A DNA stretch of 64,000 nucleotides from Chitinophagales bacterium (GCA_017303475.1 JAFLBO010000010.1:124001-188000), one strand, 5' to 3'. Shown: positions 44,281 to 53,010, counted from the first letter of the stretch. A program made the numbers and translations. The notes: a model not told the origin generated them from the sequence alone.

Positions 44281-45375
44281 TCAAACCCGCTTTTTGTAGG
44301 TAACTACCGCCAGTGTATTGACCACTGAAGCATACGTCAGCACCGAATAAAAATTGGTTTTGATATCGGCGAAATCAGCGCCTTTAAGCAACACCAGTCG
44401 CATAAATGCCACGAAATAAGCCACCGGGTTGAGTTTATTCAACCACTGGGCCCAGTCAGGCATACTGCTGGCAGGCGTAAACAAGCCACTCATCAGGATA
44501 AAAATGATGAGGAAAAACCAGGCGGTAAACATGGCCTGTTGCTGGGAATCGGCAAAATTGGAAATCAGGAATCCCAGTCCCAGCATACAGGGTGTAAAAA
44601 AGGCGGTGTAAGCAAATACCAGCCAAAGACTACCCAGCATGGGGATATTGAATACCAGTTTACCCACCGTAAGTCCGATGGTGAGCATTATCAGGGAAAG
44701 CAGCCAGAAAGGCAGCAGCTTACCCAAAATAAACTGCCATTTTTTAACCGGTGTTACATTCAGCTGCTCTATGGTGCCCACCTCGCGCTCGCGCACAATG
44801 TTGAGCGCTGTGAGAAAGCAAATGATCAGAGAAACAATGGTGCCCAGGATGCCAGGTACCATAAAAGTTTTGTAATCAAGTCGGGGGTTATACCAGTTGC
44901 TATAGGTCACATTCACCAGGCTTGCAGCGCCTTGATTAAGGGTTTCCTGTTGAAAATCCCGGATGATATTTTGTGCATAACCCATGCCGAGACCTGCCTT
45001 GGTGGCATTGATGGCATTGGCATTCAAGGATACCGTGGCTGATTGCTCCCGAATCAGATCGCGTTCAAAATTGACGGGAATTTCCAGGATGAGGTCTGCC
45101 CGGTCATCGGCCATTTCGTGATCGGCCATGGCGGCTGTGGGCAAGGCATTGATCTTGAAATAGCCAGAAGCGCCCATTTTCGCGATCAGACGCTGAGAGG
45201 TAGGCGAATGATCCTGATCTACTACTGCTAAGGCCAGATTTTTTACTTCATAATTGGCAGCAAAGGCCAGCAAAAGTGTTTGCACCACGGGCATAACGAG
45301 CAGTAACGGCAACATGATCTTGTTGCGAAAGACCTGCAGGAATTCTTTTTGAACAAGAAAAAAAACAGTGCGCAT
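44281..45375 (-). CDS. Orphan ABC-2 type permease (YbhR/YhhJ-like)
   Basis: A 364-residue ABC-2 membrane protein. One TM helix near residue 25 is followed by a large extracytoplasmic loop (to about 170) and then five TM helices in the C-terminal half, with the characteristic LNIVREREVGTIEQLNVTPVKKWQFILGKLLPF loop. This is the YbhS/YbhR class. No ATPase gene is beside it; the ATPase gene of the same type starts at 63074. Its promoter carries the same 20-base site that lies before the tetR gene of that ATPase operon, so the permease probably belongs to the same exporter or is regulated with it. The stop is immediately adjacent to the convergent T9SS gene stop. Confidence 0.88.
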   Translation of the reverse strand: MRTVFFLVQKEFLQVFRNKIMLPLLLVMPVVQTLLLAFAANYEVKNLALAVVDQDHSPTSQRLIAKMGASGYFKINALPTAAMADHEMADDRADLILEIPVNFERDLIREQSATVSLNANAINATKAGLGMGYAQNIIRDFQQETLNQGAASLVNVTYSNWYNPRLDYKTFMVPGILGTIVSLIICFLTALNIVREREVGTIEQLNVTPVKKWQFILGKLLPFWLLSLIMLTIGLTVGKLVFNIPMLGSLWLVFAYTAFFTPCMLGLGFLISNFADSQQQAMFTAWFFLIIFILMSGLFTPASSMPDWAQWLNKLNPVAYFVAFMRLVLLKGADFADIKTNFYSVLTYASVVNTLAVVTYKKRV

Positions 45376-45445
45376 AAGTGTAGTGCTTTTGCTGATACGT
45401 TATTAAACAACCAATGTCAAGTTGCTAAAATGCAATTTGACAGGA

Positions 45446-45478
45446 CAAAGGTGTACATTTTTTAAGATTTTAACCAAA
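45446..45478 (-). promoter_or_regulatory. Predicted promoter of the orphan ABC-2 permease
   Basis: On the minus strand TTTG (45475-45478) is followed 21 bases later by CACCTTTG (45446-45453). The same CACCTTTG forms the -7 element before tetR at 60162. The -33 element lies inside the TetR operator, which would let a bound repressor block it. Confidence 0.55.
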
Positions 45479-45488
45479 TGGTTAAACC
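45469..45488. promoter_or_regulatory. Probable TetR operator, copy 1
   Basis: TTTAACCAAATGGTTAAACC contains an 18-base near-palindrome (arms TTTAACCA and TGGTTAAA around AA). It is identical over 20 bases to 60176-60195 and lies between the divergent ABC-2 permease gene and the Tat-exported aminotransferase gene, so it could control both. Confidence 0.7.
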
Positions 45489-45594
45489 AAAAAATTAATT
45501 ATATTTCACACGAATCTACTTCAAATACATTTATCCTACAAAATAGCTCTTATGTATGTTTGTGCCAGACTATTCATTACCAACCATCCTACCC

Positions 45595-46866
45595 ATGTCT
45601 AACCGTCGTTCTTTCATTCGCCAGTCTGCTGCCTTCTTGGGCGCTTTTGCGCTACACCAGAACCTGGCCGAAGCATTTCCTTCCTTTAACGCACCCAAAA
45701 TTTCCGCACTGGATGACAGCAGCGGCGATGAGGATTTTTGGCGACAGGTACGACAAGCTTATGCTGCCAGTCCTACCCTGATTAATTTGAACAACGGTGG
45801 GGTGTGTCCGGCTCCCAGAGCCACTATGGATGCCCTGGATTACTACAACCGAATGTGCAGCGAGGCGCCTTCTTATTATATGTGGCGCATTCTGGATCAA
45901 GACAGGGAGCCGCTAAGGGAAAACCTGGCCACTTTGGCAGGCGCCAGCCCGGAAGAAATTGCCATAAACCGGAATGCTACGGAGGCTTTAAATACGGTTA
46001 TTTTTGGCCTTAACCTTAAAGCCGGCGATGAGGTAGTATTATCAAAATACGACTACCCAAACATGATCAATGCCTGGAAACAAAGGGAAAAACGGGATGG
46101 AATAAAACTCGTTTGGGTGGATCCGGAGTTACCTTCCGATGATGAGGATTACCTGACACAGGTATATTCGGCTAAGTTTACGGATAAAACACGGCTGGTG
46201 CACATTACCCATATCATCAATTGGAATGGCCAGATATTACCAGCGCGTAAAATTGCTGAAGCAGCACATAAACGCGGCATCGAAGTGCTGGTAGACGGCG
46301 CCCACTCATTCGCTGTGCTGGACTACAACATCCCGGATTTGGATTGTGACTACTGGGGAACCAGTTTACATAAATTCCTGTGCGGTCCGTTTGGAAGTGG
46401 GATGATGTACATTAAAAAGGAGAAAATTCCCAATGTCTGGCCTTTGCTATCCAATGGGGAGCCCAACGGCTCCGACATCCGCAAATTTGAAAGTTTGGGC
46501 ACTCGGAGTTTCCCGATTGAAATGGCCATTGGATACTCTTTGGATCTGCATAATATGATTGGTTCCAAACGCAAACAGGAACGCCTGCACTACCTGAAAA
46601 ACTATTGGATGAGCAGGGTTAAGGATGTGCCGGGCATTAAATTCTACACCAATCCCAGTCCAAAATGGAGCTGTGCCATTGGTAATTTTGGATTTGAAGG
46701 CAAAAAGCCCAGCGAGATTTCAGATCAGTTATTTTCCAAACACAAAATTCATACGGTATCCATTGAGTGGGAAAAAATTAGCGGCGTGAGGGTTACACCG
46801 AATGTCTATACCACCACCGATGAATTGGATAAATTGGTGAAGGCGATCAGGGAGATGAAGGTTTGA
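45595..46866 (+). CDS. Class V aminotransferase with Tat signal
   Basis: A 423-residue PLP enzyme from the ATG at 45595. The N-terminus, SNRRSFIRQSAAFLGAFALHQNLA, has the twin-arginine motif and a weak hydrophobic stretch, so it is probably exported folded, with PLP already bound. The fold-type I core shows the PLP lysine at Lys260 (TSLHKFLCGP), the cofactor aspartate in VDGAHSF, and NRNATEALNT. It looks closest to the isopenicillin N epimerase/cysteine desulfurase-like branch. The substrate is unknown. It is divergent from the ABC-2 permease, and the shared promoter space contains the TetR operator. An upstream start at 45556 would add 13 residues ahead of the Tat motif. Confidence 0.85.
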   Translation: MSNRRSFIRQSAAFLGAFALHQNLAEAFPSFNAPKISALDDSSGDEDFWRQVRQAYAASPTLINLNNGGVCPAPRATMDALDYYNRMCSEAPSYYMWRILDQDREPLRENLATLAGASPEEIAINRNATEALNTVIFGLNLKAGDEVVLSKYDYPNMINAWKQREKRDGIKLVWVDPELPSDDEDYLTQVYSAKFTDKTRLVHITHIINWNGQILPARKIAEAAHKRGIEVLVDGAHSFAVLDYNIPDLDCDYWGTSLHKFLCGPFGSGMMYIKKEKIPNVWPLLSNGEPNGSDIRKFESLGTRSFPIEMAIGYSLDLHNMIGSKRKQERLHYLKNYWMSRVKDVPGIKFYTNPSPKWSCAIGNFGFEGKKPSEISDQLFSKHKIHTVSIEWEKISGVRVTPNVYTTTDELDKLVKAIREMKV

Positions 46867-46871
46867 TCTGC

Positions 46872-47042
46872 GAGGTTTTTCCCGCAGATTTACGGGGATG
46901 AAACGCAGATTTTCGCAGAGGGCGCTCGGCTGGGTATTTTTAATACTATCTAAAGAAAGATTGGTTTAAATTATTGGAATACCCAACCAAACGCCCTCTG
47001 CGAAAATCTGCGTTTCATCTGTGCGAATCTGCGGGAAACCTC
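46872..47042. repeat. Long imperfect inverted repeat between two genes
   Basis: 28-base arms at 46897-46924 and 46992-47019 are exact reverse complements (left arm begins GATGAAACGCAGATTTTCGC). Outer parts GAGGTTTTTCCCGCAGATT and AATCTGCGGGAAACCTC pair almost fully, and GGGTATT/AATACCC extends the stem inward. It fills nearly all of the space between the aminotransferase and PaaG-like genes. Confidence 0.88.
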
Positions 47043-47092
47043 TCCCTACCCCTTATCCCATCCAGAAAACCAACAAATCAATAACTATTCTC

Positions 47093-47869
47093 ATGAATTA
47101 CATCACTTTTTCCATAGAAAACGCTGTTGCACGTATCACCTTCAACCGCCCGCAGGTATTCAACTCCATGCACCATGCCATGCGCATGGAAATCCTGGAA
47201 GCGCTGGATCGTTGTGCTGCGGATGAAGGCGTCCGTGCTGTGTACATCACTGGAACCGGGAAAGCTTTCTGCGCCGGCGAAGACCTCCAGGAAGTAACCG
47301 ATCCGAATGGCCCGAGCCTGACTGAAATTATCGGTACCGGATATAACCCAATGGTTTTAAAAATCCGAAACCTGGAAAAACCGGTAGTTGCGGCCGTAAA
47401 TGGTGTTGCCGCAGGCGCAGGCGCGAACATTGCACTTGCCTGCGATATTGTGGTAGCTACCGAATCGGCCTCCTTTACGCAGGCTTTTTCCAAAATTGGT
47501 CTGATACCCGACTCTGGTGGCACCTGGACCCTTCCGCGGCTGGTTGGCATGCAACGGGCCGCAGCACTGATGATGCTTTCCGATAAGGTTTCAGCCACCG
47601 AAGCCGCCGCCATGGGCATGATCTGGAAAGTTTTTCCCGACGAAACATTCGCCGCCGACAGCCTGAAACTGGCCGAAACCCTCGCGCAAATGCCCACACG
47701 CGGGCTCGCGCTCACAAAACAGGCCCTGAACCACACCTTTTCCAACGATTTTGCTACGCAGGCAGCCTTGGAAGATCAACTTCAGAGTCAGGCCGGCCAA
47801 ACCCATGATTACAAAGAAGGTGTAGCTGCTTTCCTGGAAAAACGTAAACCGGTATTTCTGGGTAAGTAA
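47093..47869 (+). CDS. Enoyl-CoA hydratase/isomerase, PaaG-like
   Basis: A 258-residue crotonase-fold enzyme from the ATG at 47093; a start at 47021 would read through the hairpin. CAGEDLQEV and NGVAAGAGANIALACDIVVATESASFTQAFSKIGLIPDSGG are highly characteristic of PaaG (1,2-epoxyphenylacetyl-CoA isomerase, ring opening to oxepin-CoA). The acidic catalytic residue is Asp140 in PDSGG, as in PaaG, where the hydratase Glu is missing. No other phenylacetate genes are in the window, so it could also be a general enoyl-CoA isomerase. It is 33 bases before the GH25 lysozyme gene on the same strand. Confidence 0.88.
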   Translation: MNYITFSIENAVARITFNRPQVFNSMHHAMRMEILEALDRCAADEGVRAVYITGTGKAFCAGEDLQEVTDPNGPSLTEIIGTGYNPMVLKIRNLEKPVVAAVNGVAAGAGANIALACDIVVATESASFTQAFSKIGLIPDSGGTWTLPRLVGMQRAAALMMLSDKVSATEAAAMGMIWKVFPDETFAADSLKLAETLAQMPTRGLALTKQALNHTFSNDFATQAALEDQLQSQAGQTHDYKEGVAAFLEKRKPVFLGK

Positions 47870-47902
47870 TTTTGGCCCTGTTATTGCGCCCCTATTAACC
47901 GA

Positions 47903-48751
47903 ATGGCAAAAACTTACCGCAAACGCTCTGTGCTACGCTTTTTCCGCATCCTTCCACCCGATTACGCCCGAAGCAAAGGTGATGCCCGGAAATTCTGGAC
48001 TATCCTTATCGTGGTGTCGCTCATTCTGCTGACAGTGAGCCCGGAATTGCGTTACCGACTGCGTTCTCTACTGGAATACCCTATCCATTACAAGGAGTAC
48101 AAGGAATTTGGCATTCGTATTCCAGGCGGCTACAAGGTCCATGGCATTGATGTGAGTCGCTGGCAAAGTCGGGTAGACTGGAACAGGGTAAAAAAGATGA
48201 AAGTGGGCAACATCAACATTCGGTTCGCTTTCATCAAAGCAACTGAAGGTACCTGGATGAAAGATCCGGAATTTGAACGCAATTGGCGTGGCGCGAAGGA
48301 GGCTGGTCTTATCCGGGGGGCATATCATTTCTTTTTACCCAATGCCAGCGCCAAGGATCAGGCACTTCAGTTCAGTAAAGCGGTCAAATTGCGTTCCGGC
48401 GATTTACCGCCAGTGCTTGACGTGGAGGAAACCCGCGGCATGGCCAAATCATTGATTCAAAAATACACCAAAGAATGCCTGGTTTTACTCGAAAGACATT
48501 ACGGGGTGAAGCCCATATTGTACACCAACCGCGATTTTTACAAAAATTACTTTGCTGATAATGAGGCTTTTAAAGGCTACAGGTTCTGGATTGCGCATTA
48601 TCATGTATCGGATTTTGATATGCCAGACGAGGAACCCTGGCATTTTTGGCAACACAGCGATCGGGGCAATGTAAACGGAATTAACGAGCGTGTGGATTTT
48701 AACGTGTTTAATGGAGATACCACGGCTCTGAAAAAGCTCTGTATACCATAA
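47903..48751 (+). CDS. Membrane-anchored GH25 lysozyme
   Basis: A 282-residue glycoside hydrolase of family GH25 (N-acetylmuramidase). A single N-terminal TM helix (about 32-45) anchors it with the catalytic domain outside the inner membrane. The barrel starts GIDVSRWQ (Asp83) and has the catalytic pair in LDVEE (Asp173, Glu175), plus the ATEG and GAYHFF motifs. Likely role: peptidoglycan cleavage in cell-wall turnover or lysis of competitors. Its stop codon is directly adjacent to the stop of the convergent helical gene. There is no phage context. Confidence 0.9.
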   Translation: MAKTYRKRSVLRFFRILPPDYARSKGDARKFWTILIVVSLILLTVSPELRYRLRSLLEYPIHYKEYKEFGIRIPGGYKVHGIDVSRWQSRVDWNRVKKMKVGNINIRFAFIKATEGTWMKDPEFERNWRGAKEAGLIRGAYHFFLPNASAKDQALQFSKAVKLRSGDLPPVLDVEETRGMAKSLIQKYTKECLVLLERHYGVKPILYTNRDFYKNYFADNEAFKGYRFWIAHYHVSDFDMPDEEPWHFWQHSDRGNVNGINERVDFNVFNGDTTALKKLCIP

Positions 48752-50149
48752 TTACTTCCAGGGCAATTGCTCCAACAGCCATTCTTTTTCAATGACCAGC
48801 TTATTGGCTTCAATTTCCGCCCGGAAAGCCTGTGTGGCCTGCCTGTCGTTCTGATTCAGCCTGGTCAGTTTTTGGATATATCGCAGGGTATTCAGGTAAT
48901 AGGTAGAATGGTATCCAATCAGCTTTTTTTTCCGCAAGAGGAGTATTTTGAAACTGGCTAACAAGGCATCCAACGCATCTGTGGCATCTGTTTCATAGTA
49001 CATTTTGAGCAACATTACCCGGCTATCCAGGTTGAGCAATAAATCATTTTCATCCACACGCGCCAGCAATGGCATGGCCAGCTTGTAGTTTTTTAAAGTA
49101 AAATACACCTTAGCCATGTTGAAATCGCGATGCGCATTGCGGTATTTTTCTTCCAAAAAAGGCTCGAAATCCTGGATAAAACGGATCACCCAATCAAATT
49201 CTTTCAACCGCAACCCAAGGGCAACGATGTTTTTGAAAGCAAAGCGACTCAAAAAACCATGCTCCAGCAAAGCCCTGGTGTCCAGACCAATCCGGTACAA
49301 ATCAAATGCCTCGCGCACATACTGCACCTCCCCCATATTGAGTCGGCGAATGCAAAAATTGATGGCCAGGAGCGTAAAAGTGCGATTTTCCTCCTCCGGC
49401 AACTCCCGCCCCTGTTTTTCCAGCGCATCCCGAAAAGCCCGGAAACTATTCTCCCCGCCACCTGTGAGCGACTGGTAACAGTGATAATAAAGGGCTACAA
49501 TGGGCACCTCCACCAGCTCACTTTTTTCCAATAACTGAAGTAACACGGTTAAAAAAGCATCCTCGAACGCTACCGGAAATACGGCCCGGTGCGATTCCAT
49601 CAAACAAGCCAAACGAAGTTTGCCAGCAACAGCGTAAATGTCGAAAGAGCGGATTACTGCTGCCAGATTGTTTTCCTGCGATCGTCCTTGTTGTACCTGA
49701 GCAGCCACATACCGTTCCCATTCCAACTGATACTGAAAGTGATAAAAATGGCTGTCGCGTGGCAATTGACCTAATTGTTCTGCTGCTCTCCTGAGCGTAT
49801 GTTCCAGTGGTTTACGCAATTGCTTCTCCCGATATACTGCCGCCAAGGGTAAATCCGACCACAAAGGGTGCTGTTTCCAGTATCGTTGAGCCAGGCAAGC
49901 TTCGATACAACCCAGCAACATTGACTGCAAATGACGCCAGTTTGCGTCGTCAAAAGCCTCACCCGCGTACACCCGCGCGTACAGCAGTTCTGCCGTTAAA
50001 CTGGAAGCTTTACCTGCTTGCCAGGCCTCCCAAAGAGCCATTACATCTTCCCGCCGATTATGGTAAGGACTTTTTACAAACGAAGTAACGGCTCTTTTTT
50101 CGACAGCATTTAGAGATTTAATAACTTCAAATAATTTATTATCAGTCAC
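48752..50149 (-). CDS. Hypothetical helical protein, GTG start
   Basis: A 465-residue cytoplasmic-looking protein, all alpha-helical. The start codon is GTG at 50149, since an in-frame stop codon lies immediately upstream. It has KLFEVIKSLNAVEKRAVTSFVKSPYHN at the N-terminus and long amphipathic helices throughout, with TPR-like pieces toward the C-terminus (FNMAKVYFTLKNYKLAMPLLARV). I do not recognise the family. Its promoter (TACTTTTG at 50182-50189) overlaps a 22-base perfect palindrome, so its expression is probably controlled from there, along with the divergent T9SS gene. No enzyme motif is seen. Confidence 0.78.
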   Translation of the reverse strand: MTDNKLFEVIKSLNAVEKRAVTSFVKSPYHNRREDVMALWEAWQAGKASSLTAELLYARVYAGEAFDDANWRHLQSMLLGCIEACLAQRYWKQHPLWSDLPLAAVYREKQLRKPLEHTLRRAAEQLGQLPRDSHFYHFQYQLEWERYVAAQVQQGRSQENNLAAVIRSFDIYAVAGKLRLACLMESHRAVFPVAFEDAFLTVLLQLLEKSELVEVPIVALYYHCYQSLTGGGENSFRAFRDALEKQGRELPEEENRTFTLLAINFCIRRLNMGEVQYVREAFDLYRIGLDTRALLEHGFLSRFAFKNIVALGLRLKEFDWVIRFIQDFEPFLEEKYRNAHRDFNMAKVYFTLKNYKLAMPLLARVDENDLLLNLDSRVMLLKMYYETDATDALDALLASFKILLLRKKKLIGYHSTYYLNTLRYIQKLTRLNQNDRQATQAFRAEIEANKLVIEKEWLLEQLPWK

Positions 50150-50181
50150 TTATAAAAATTTTTAACACTTTTACTTTTTGA

Positions 50182-50189
50182 CAAAAGTA
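50182..50189 (-). promoter_or_regulatory. Predicted -7 promoter element of the helical gene
   Basis: The minus strand reads TACTTTTG, fitting TAnnTTTG, about 33 bases before the GTG start. It lies within the left half of the palindrome at 50183-50204. Confidence 0.5.
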
Positions 50190-50204
50190 CAAATTTGTAC
50201 TTTT
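50183..50204. promoter_or_regulatory. 22-base perfect palindrome in a divergent promoter
   Basis: The half-site AAAAGTACAAA is followed at once by its exact reverse complement. The symmetric centre is AAATTT. It lies between the divergent genes at 48752 and 50341 and overlaps a -7 element, as an operator would. Confidence 0.6.
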
Positions 50205-50340
50205 CCTCTCCATCCTATTGGTGAACTTTTGTATCGTCAAAGAAAAATGCCTGGCAAAACGTGATGATGCATCATTCCCAAACCGGACCCTTATCCGTCA
50301 GGCCCAACACACAACAATCAACTAACTCAAGTATTTGAAC

Positions 50341-52197
50341 ATGAACACGAAGAAAATCCTTTTTGCCTTGTTGCTGCTTTGCCTGGCCGGTAAAAACATG
50401 GCACAGGCGCCGATTTCGCCGGATAGTCTCATCGGTACTATTTTTATTGATACAGATGGCGACTGCGAGCAGGACGCCTTTGAAGAAACCCTGAGCAACT
50501 GGGAAGTAATTGCCACCGTTGAAGACTCCCTGTTTGGTGGTCTGCAAACCTATTCCGGTTTTACGGATGCCAACGGCCAATACCAGATTGACCTGCCAGG
50601 TGGCCCCAACTATCTGGTTTGGCAAAATGGCGCCATGGTGCAACTTGTTCCGCCAGCCGGATTCGGGCAGTACTGCATTAGTCGCTGCTCTACCTACACG
50701 CAGGTGCAAACACCTGGCAACAACTACAACGGGTATCTGAGTTATGCCCTGCAATGCGATACAACACCACCCTGCCCGGTATTGGACGTAAGTATCAATA
50801 CCAATTTCCTGCGCCCTTGTTTTGAGTCTACATATTGGGTAAGCTACAGGAACTACACCTCTTTGTTTATTCCGGATGCCACTATTCAGGTAACGATTGA
50901 CAACCCTATTCAGGTGATTGGCGCCAGCATTCCGTATACCGCTAACGGCAATGTGTACACCTTCGATCTGGGCACGGTATCCCCCTTTTCCTGGGGCAAC
51001 TTTTCTATCACCGTCTTTACGCCTTGCGATGAACCGGTAGGCACTACGTATTGTGCAGAGGCGCACGCTTTCCCGGACACCTGCCAATCACTGGCCGGCC
51101 CCAACTGGGATGGTTCACGCATTGAAGTATCAGCAGCTTGTGAAACTGATCAGGTTATTTTCACTCTGAAAAACACCGGAACCGGCAATATGGCGGCTCC
51201 ACTGGAATATATCGTAGTAGAAGACAATGTTCTCTTGATGCAGTCGCCCGGTCAGTTCCAGTTGAATGCCGGAGCATCACAGGACGTCTTTTTCCCGGCC
51301 GACGGCAGTTACTATCGCATGGAGGCCGATCAATCTCCAGGATTTCCTGGATTTGGAACACCTATTGCCTGGGCAGAAGGATGCGGCACCGGTGGTAACC
51401 CGAGTTTGGGATTTGTCAACCAGTTCCAATTGGGTGATGAAGATCCCTGGCTGGACATTTTTTGCATCGAAAGCGTGAATTCCTTCGACCCCAACGACAA
51501 ACAGGGTTTCCCGCGTGGTGTGGGTGAAAAACATTACATCCAACAAAATGTGGATCTGGAGTATATGATCCGTTTCCAGAATACAGGTACAGCTCCAGCC
51601 GTAAATGTCGTCATTCGCGACACCCTGCCTACCCAATTCCTGGACCCAACCACCCTTCGTCGCGGTGTGAGCAGTCACCCATACTTGTTTGACATGGAAG
51701 GCAACGGCGTGGTAGTTTTCAAGTTTTTGAACATCAACCTGCCAGACAGCAACGCCAATGAAGCGGCTTCACACGGTTTTGTTACCTTCCGTATCAGTCA
51801 GCACCAAGACCTCCCGTTGGAGTCAGCGATCAAGAATTCAGCTGCTATATATTTCGACTTCAACGAACCAATTATCACGAACCAAACGTTGCATACTATT
51901 GGAAAAGACTTCCTGCAACTTTCCAACACCCAAACGCTGTTTGATGCCCGTTTAAAAGTACAGATAATGCCCAACCCAACGCAGGGTCATGTACTTGTTT
52001 TGGCAGAAGGACTGGAAAACCAGGAGCAAGACCTCAGTTTCCGACTCATTTCAGTACTTGGAGAACAATCCCAGCAAGGTCAGTTCCGGGGCAACACCTA
52101 TGAATTCAATGCCTCTCACCTGGCGCCTGGTGTTTACCTGTATGAAATCCGAAACGGAGGCAAACTGGCAGCTACCGGCAAATTGTTGAAATTGTAG
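50341..52197 (+). CDS. T9SS-secreted protein with SdrD B-like and DUF11-like domains
   Basis: A 618-residue protein from the ATG at 50341 (MNTKKILFALLLLCLAGKNMAQ signal). A TTG six bases upstream is a less likely start. The first domain (GTIFIDTDGDCEQDAFEETLSNWEV, DANGQYQIDLPGG) is like an SdrD B/CNA B-type domain. The middle carries DPNDKQGFPRGVGEKHYI and DLEYMIRFQNTGTAPAVNVVIRDTLP, the conserved module seen before many Bacteroidota T9SS tails. The final part (VQIMPNPTQGHVLVLAEGLEN, LAPGVYLYEIRNGG) is a type A sorting domain. No catalytic motif is seen. A surface structural or adhesive role is inferred. Divergent from the helical gene across the 22-base palindrome. Confidence 0.86.
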   Translation: MNTKKILFALLLLCLAGKNMAQAPISPDSLIGTIFIDTDGDCEQDAFEETLSNWEVIATVEDSLFGGLQTYSGFTDANGQYQIDLPGGPNYLVWQNGAMVQLVPPAGFGQYCISRCSTYTQVQTPGNNYNGYLSYALQCDTTPPCPVLDVSINTNFLRPCFESTYWVSYRNYTSLFIPDATIQVTIDNPIQVIGASIPYTANGNVYTFDLGTVSPFSWGNFSITVFTPCDEPVGTTYCAEAHAFPDTCQSLAGPNWDGSRIEVSAACETDQVIFTLKNTGTGNMAAPLEYIVVEDNVLLMQSPGQFQLNAGASQDVFFPADGSYYRMEADQSPGFPGFGTPIAWAEGCGTGGNPSLGFVNQFQLGDEDPWLDIFCIESVNSFDPNDKQGFPRGVGEKHYIQQNVDLEYMIRFQNTGTAPAVNVVIRDTLPTQFLDPTTLRRGVSSHPYLFDMEGNGVVVFKFLNINLPDSNANEAASHGFVTFRISQHQDLPLESAIKNSAAIYFDFNEPIITNQTLHTIGKDFLQLSNTQTLFDARLKVQIMPNPTQGHVLVLAEGLENQEQDLSFRLISVLGEQSQQGQFRGNTYEFNASHLAPGVYLYEIRNGGKLAATGKLLKL

Positions 52198-52224
52198 GCC
52201 TGAAAGGAATACCACTAAGACACA

Positions 52225-52265
52225 GAGGCACTGAGAGAAATAAAGGTTACATCTCTCAGTGCCTC
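52225..52265 (+). terminator. Hairpin after the T9SS gene
   Basis: GAGGCACTGAGAGA (52225-52238) pairs exactly with TCTCTCAGTGCCTC (52252-52265). It lies 28 bases after the stop and lacks a T-run. Its left part reads ACCACTAAGACACAGAGGCA, matching the element at 52951. Confidence 0.55.
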
Positions 52266-52267
52266 CC

Positions 52268-52306
52268 CCATCAAACCCATCAAACCCCATCAAACCCATC
52301 AAACCC
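52268..52306. repeat. Short tandem array, CATCAAACC
   Basis: Four imperfect copies of CATCAAACC(C) follow the hairpin, directly after the gene at 50341. A similar CCCTCAAA array occurs at 56899. Confidence 0.85.
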
Positions 52307-52442
52307 TTCCCTCCATTCCTGTCTCTCCCGGACAATTTCGGTTAACAAGGGGTTAAGTAGCTTGTGGCCTCGTGACGGGCGTGTATTTTTGTGGTCAATA
52401 ACGCATCAATCTCGTAACTCACGTATCGCACACACCACAACA

Positions 52443-52931
52443 ATGAAGAAAACGCTTATTGCATTTGTAGCCATTTTGTGCACCGTTTCTGTTTTTGCAC
52501 AAAAAACATTGCCTTCTGCTAACATCAAAACCCTCGAAGGTCAAAGCATTAATGTTCAGGAACTGGGCAAAACTGGCAAAATCACCGTTATCAGCTTCTG
52601 GGCTACCTGGTGCTCTCCCTGCAAAAAAGAACTCGACGCTATTAAAGACTACTACGAAGAATGGCAGGAAAAATATGGTGTTGAGCTGGTGGCCATCAGC
52701 GTAGATGATGCACGCTCTGCTGCTAAAATCCCTGCCATGGTGAAAGAAAAAGGCTGGGATTACCGCATTTTGGTAGACCAATCCAAAGAATTGCAAACAG
52801 CTGCCAATATTCAGGCGGTTCCGCATACCTACGTGCTGGATCAAAACGGCAACATCGTTTTTGAGCACAATGGCTATACTCCCGGCGACGAGCTGGAGCT
52901 GGAGGAGTTGTTTAAGCAGTTGAAGAAATAA
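52443..52931 (+). CDS. Thioredoxin-like TlpA/ResA family protein
   Basis: A 162-residue periplasmic thiol-disulfide oxidoreductase from the ATG at 52443 (MKKTLIAFVAILCTVSVFAQ, Sec signal). The earlier start at 52362 only adds hydrophilic residues. The active site is WCSPC (Cys57, Cys60) in the FWATWCSPCKKEL context typical of TlpA/ResA. The fold continues with VELVAISVDDARSAAKI, the central insertion and cis-Pro segment IQAVPHTYVLD. Likely role: reduction of disulfides or haem-binding thiols outside the inner membrane. It is alone on its strand and convergent with kynU across a perfect hairpin. Confidence 0.92.
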   Translation: MKKTLIAFVAILCTVSVFAQKTLPSANIKTLEGQSINVQELGKTGKITVISFWATWCSPCKKELDAIKDYYEEWQEKYGVELVAISVDDARSAAKIPAMVKEKGWDYRILVDQSKELQTAANIQAVPHTYVLDQNGNIVFEHNGYTPGDELELEELFKQLKK

Positions 52932-52950
52932 AGTGGGGATTACTTTTTCA

Positions 52951-53010
52951 CCACTAAGCCACAGAGGGCACTAAGGGTATGAATCCTTAGTGCCCTCTGT
53001 GGCTTAGTGG
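52951..53010. terminator. Perfect 26-base bidirectional hairpin
   Basis: The arms 52951-52976 and 52985-53010 are exact complements around an 8-base loop (left arm begins CCACTAAGCCACAGAGGGCA). The right arm covers the kynU stop codon (53004-53006). It lies between the convergent tlpA-like and kynU genes, so it may end both transcripts. It shares CCACTAAGnCACAGAGG with the element at 52211. Confidence 0.8.

Noticed and set aside
47093..47869. A phenylacetate degradation cluster
   Set aside because: Only the PaaG-like gene is present. No paaA-K or other paa genes are in the window.
22142..50149. The helical genes at 22142 and 48752 as paralogues
   Set aside because: They share size and helical character, but no stretch could be aligned convincingly by eye. 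A profile comparison would decide.
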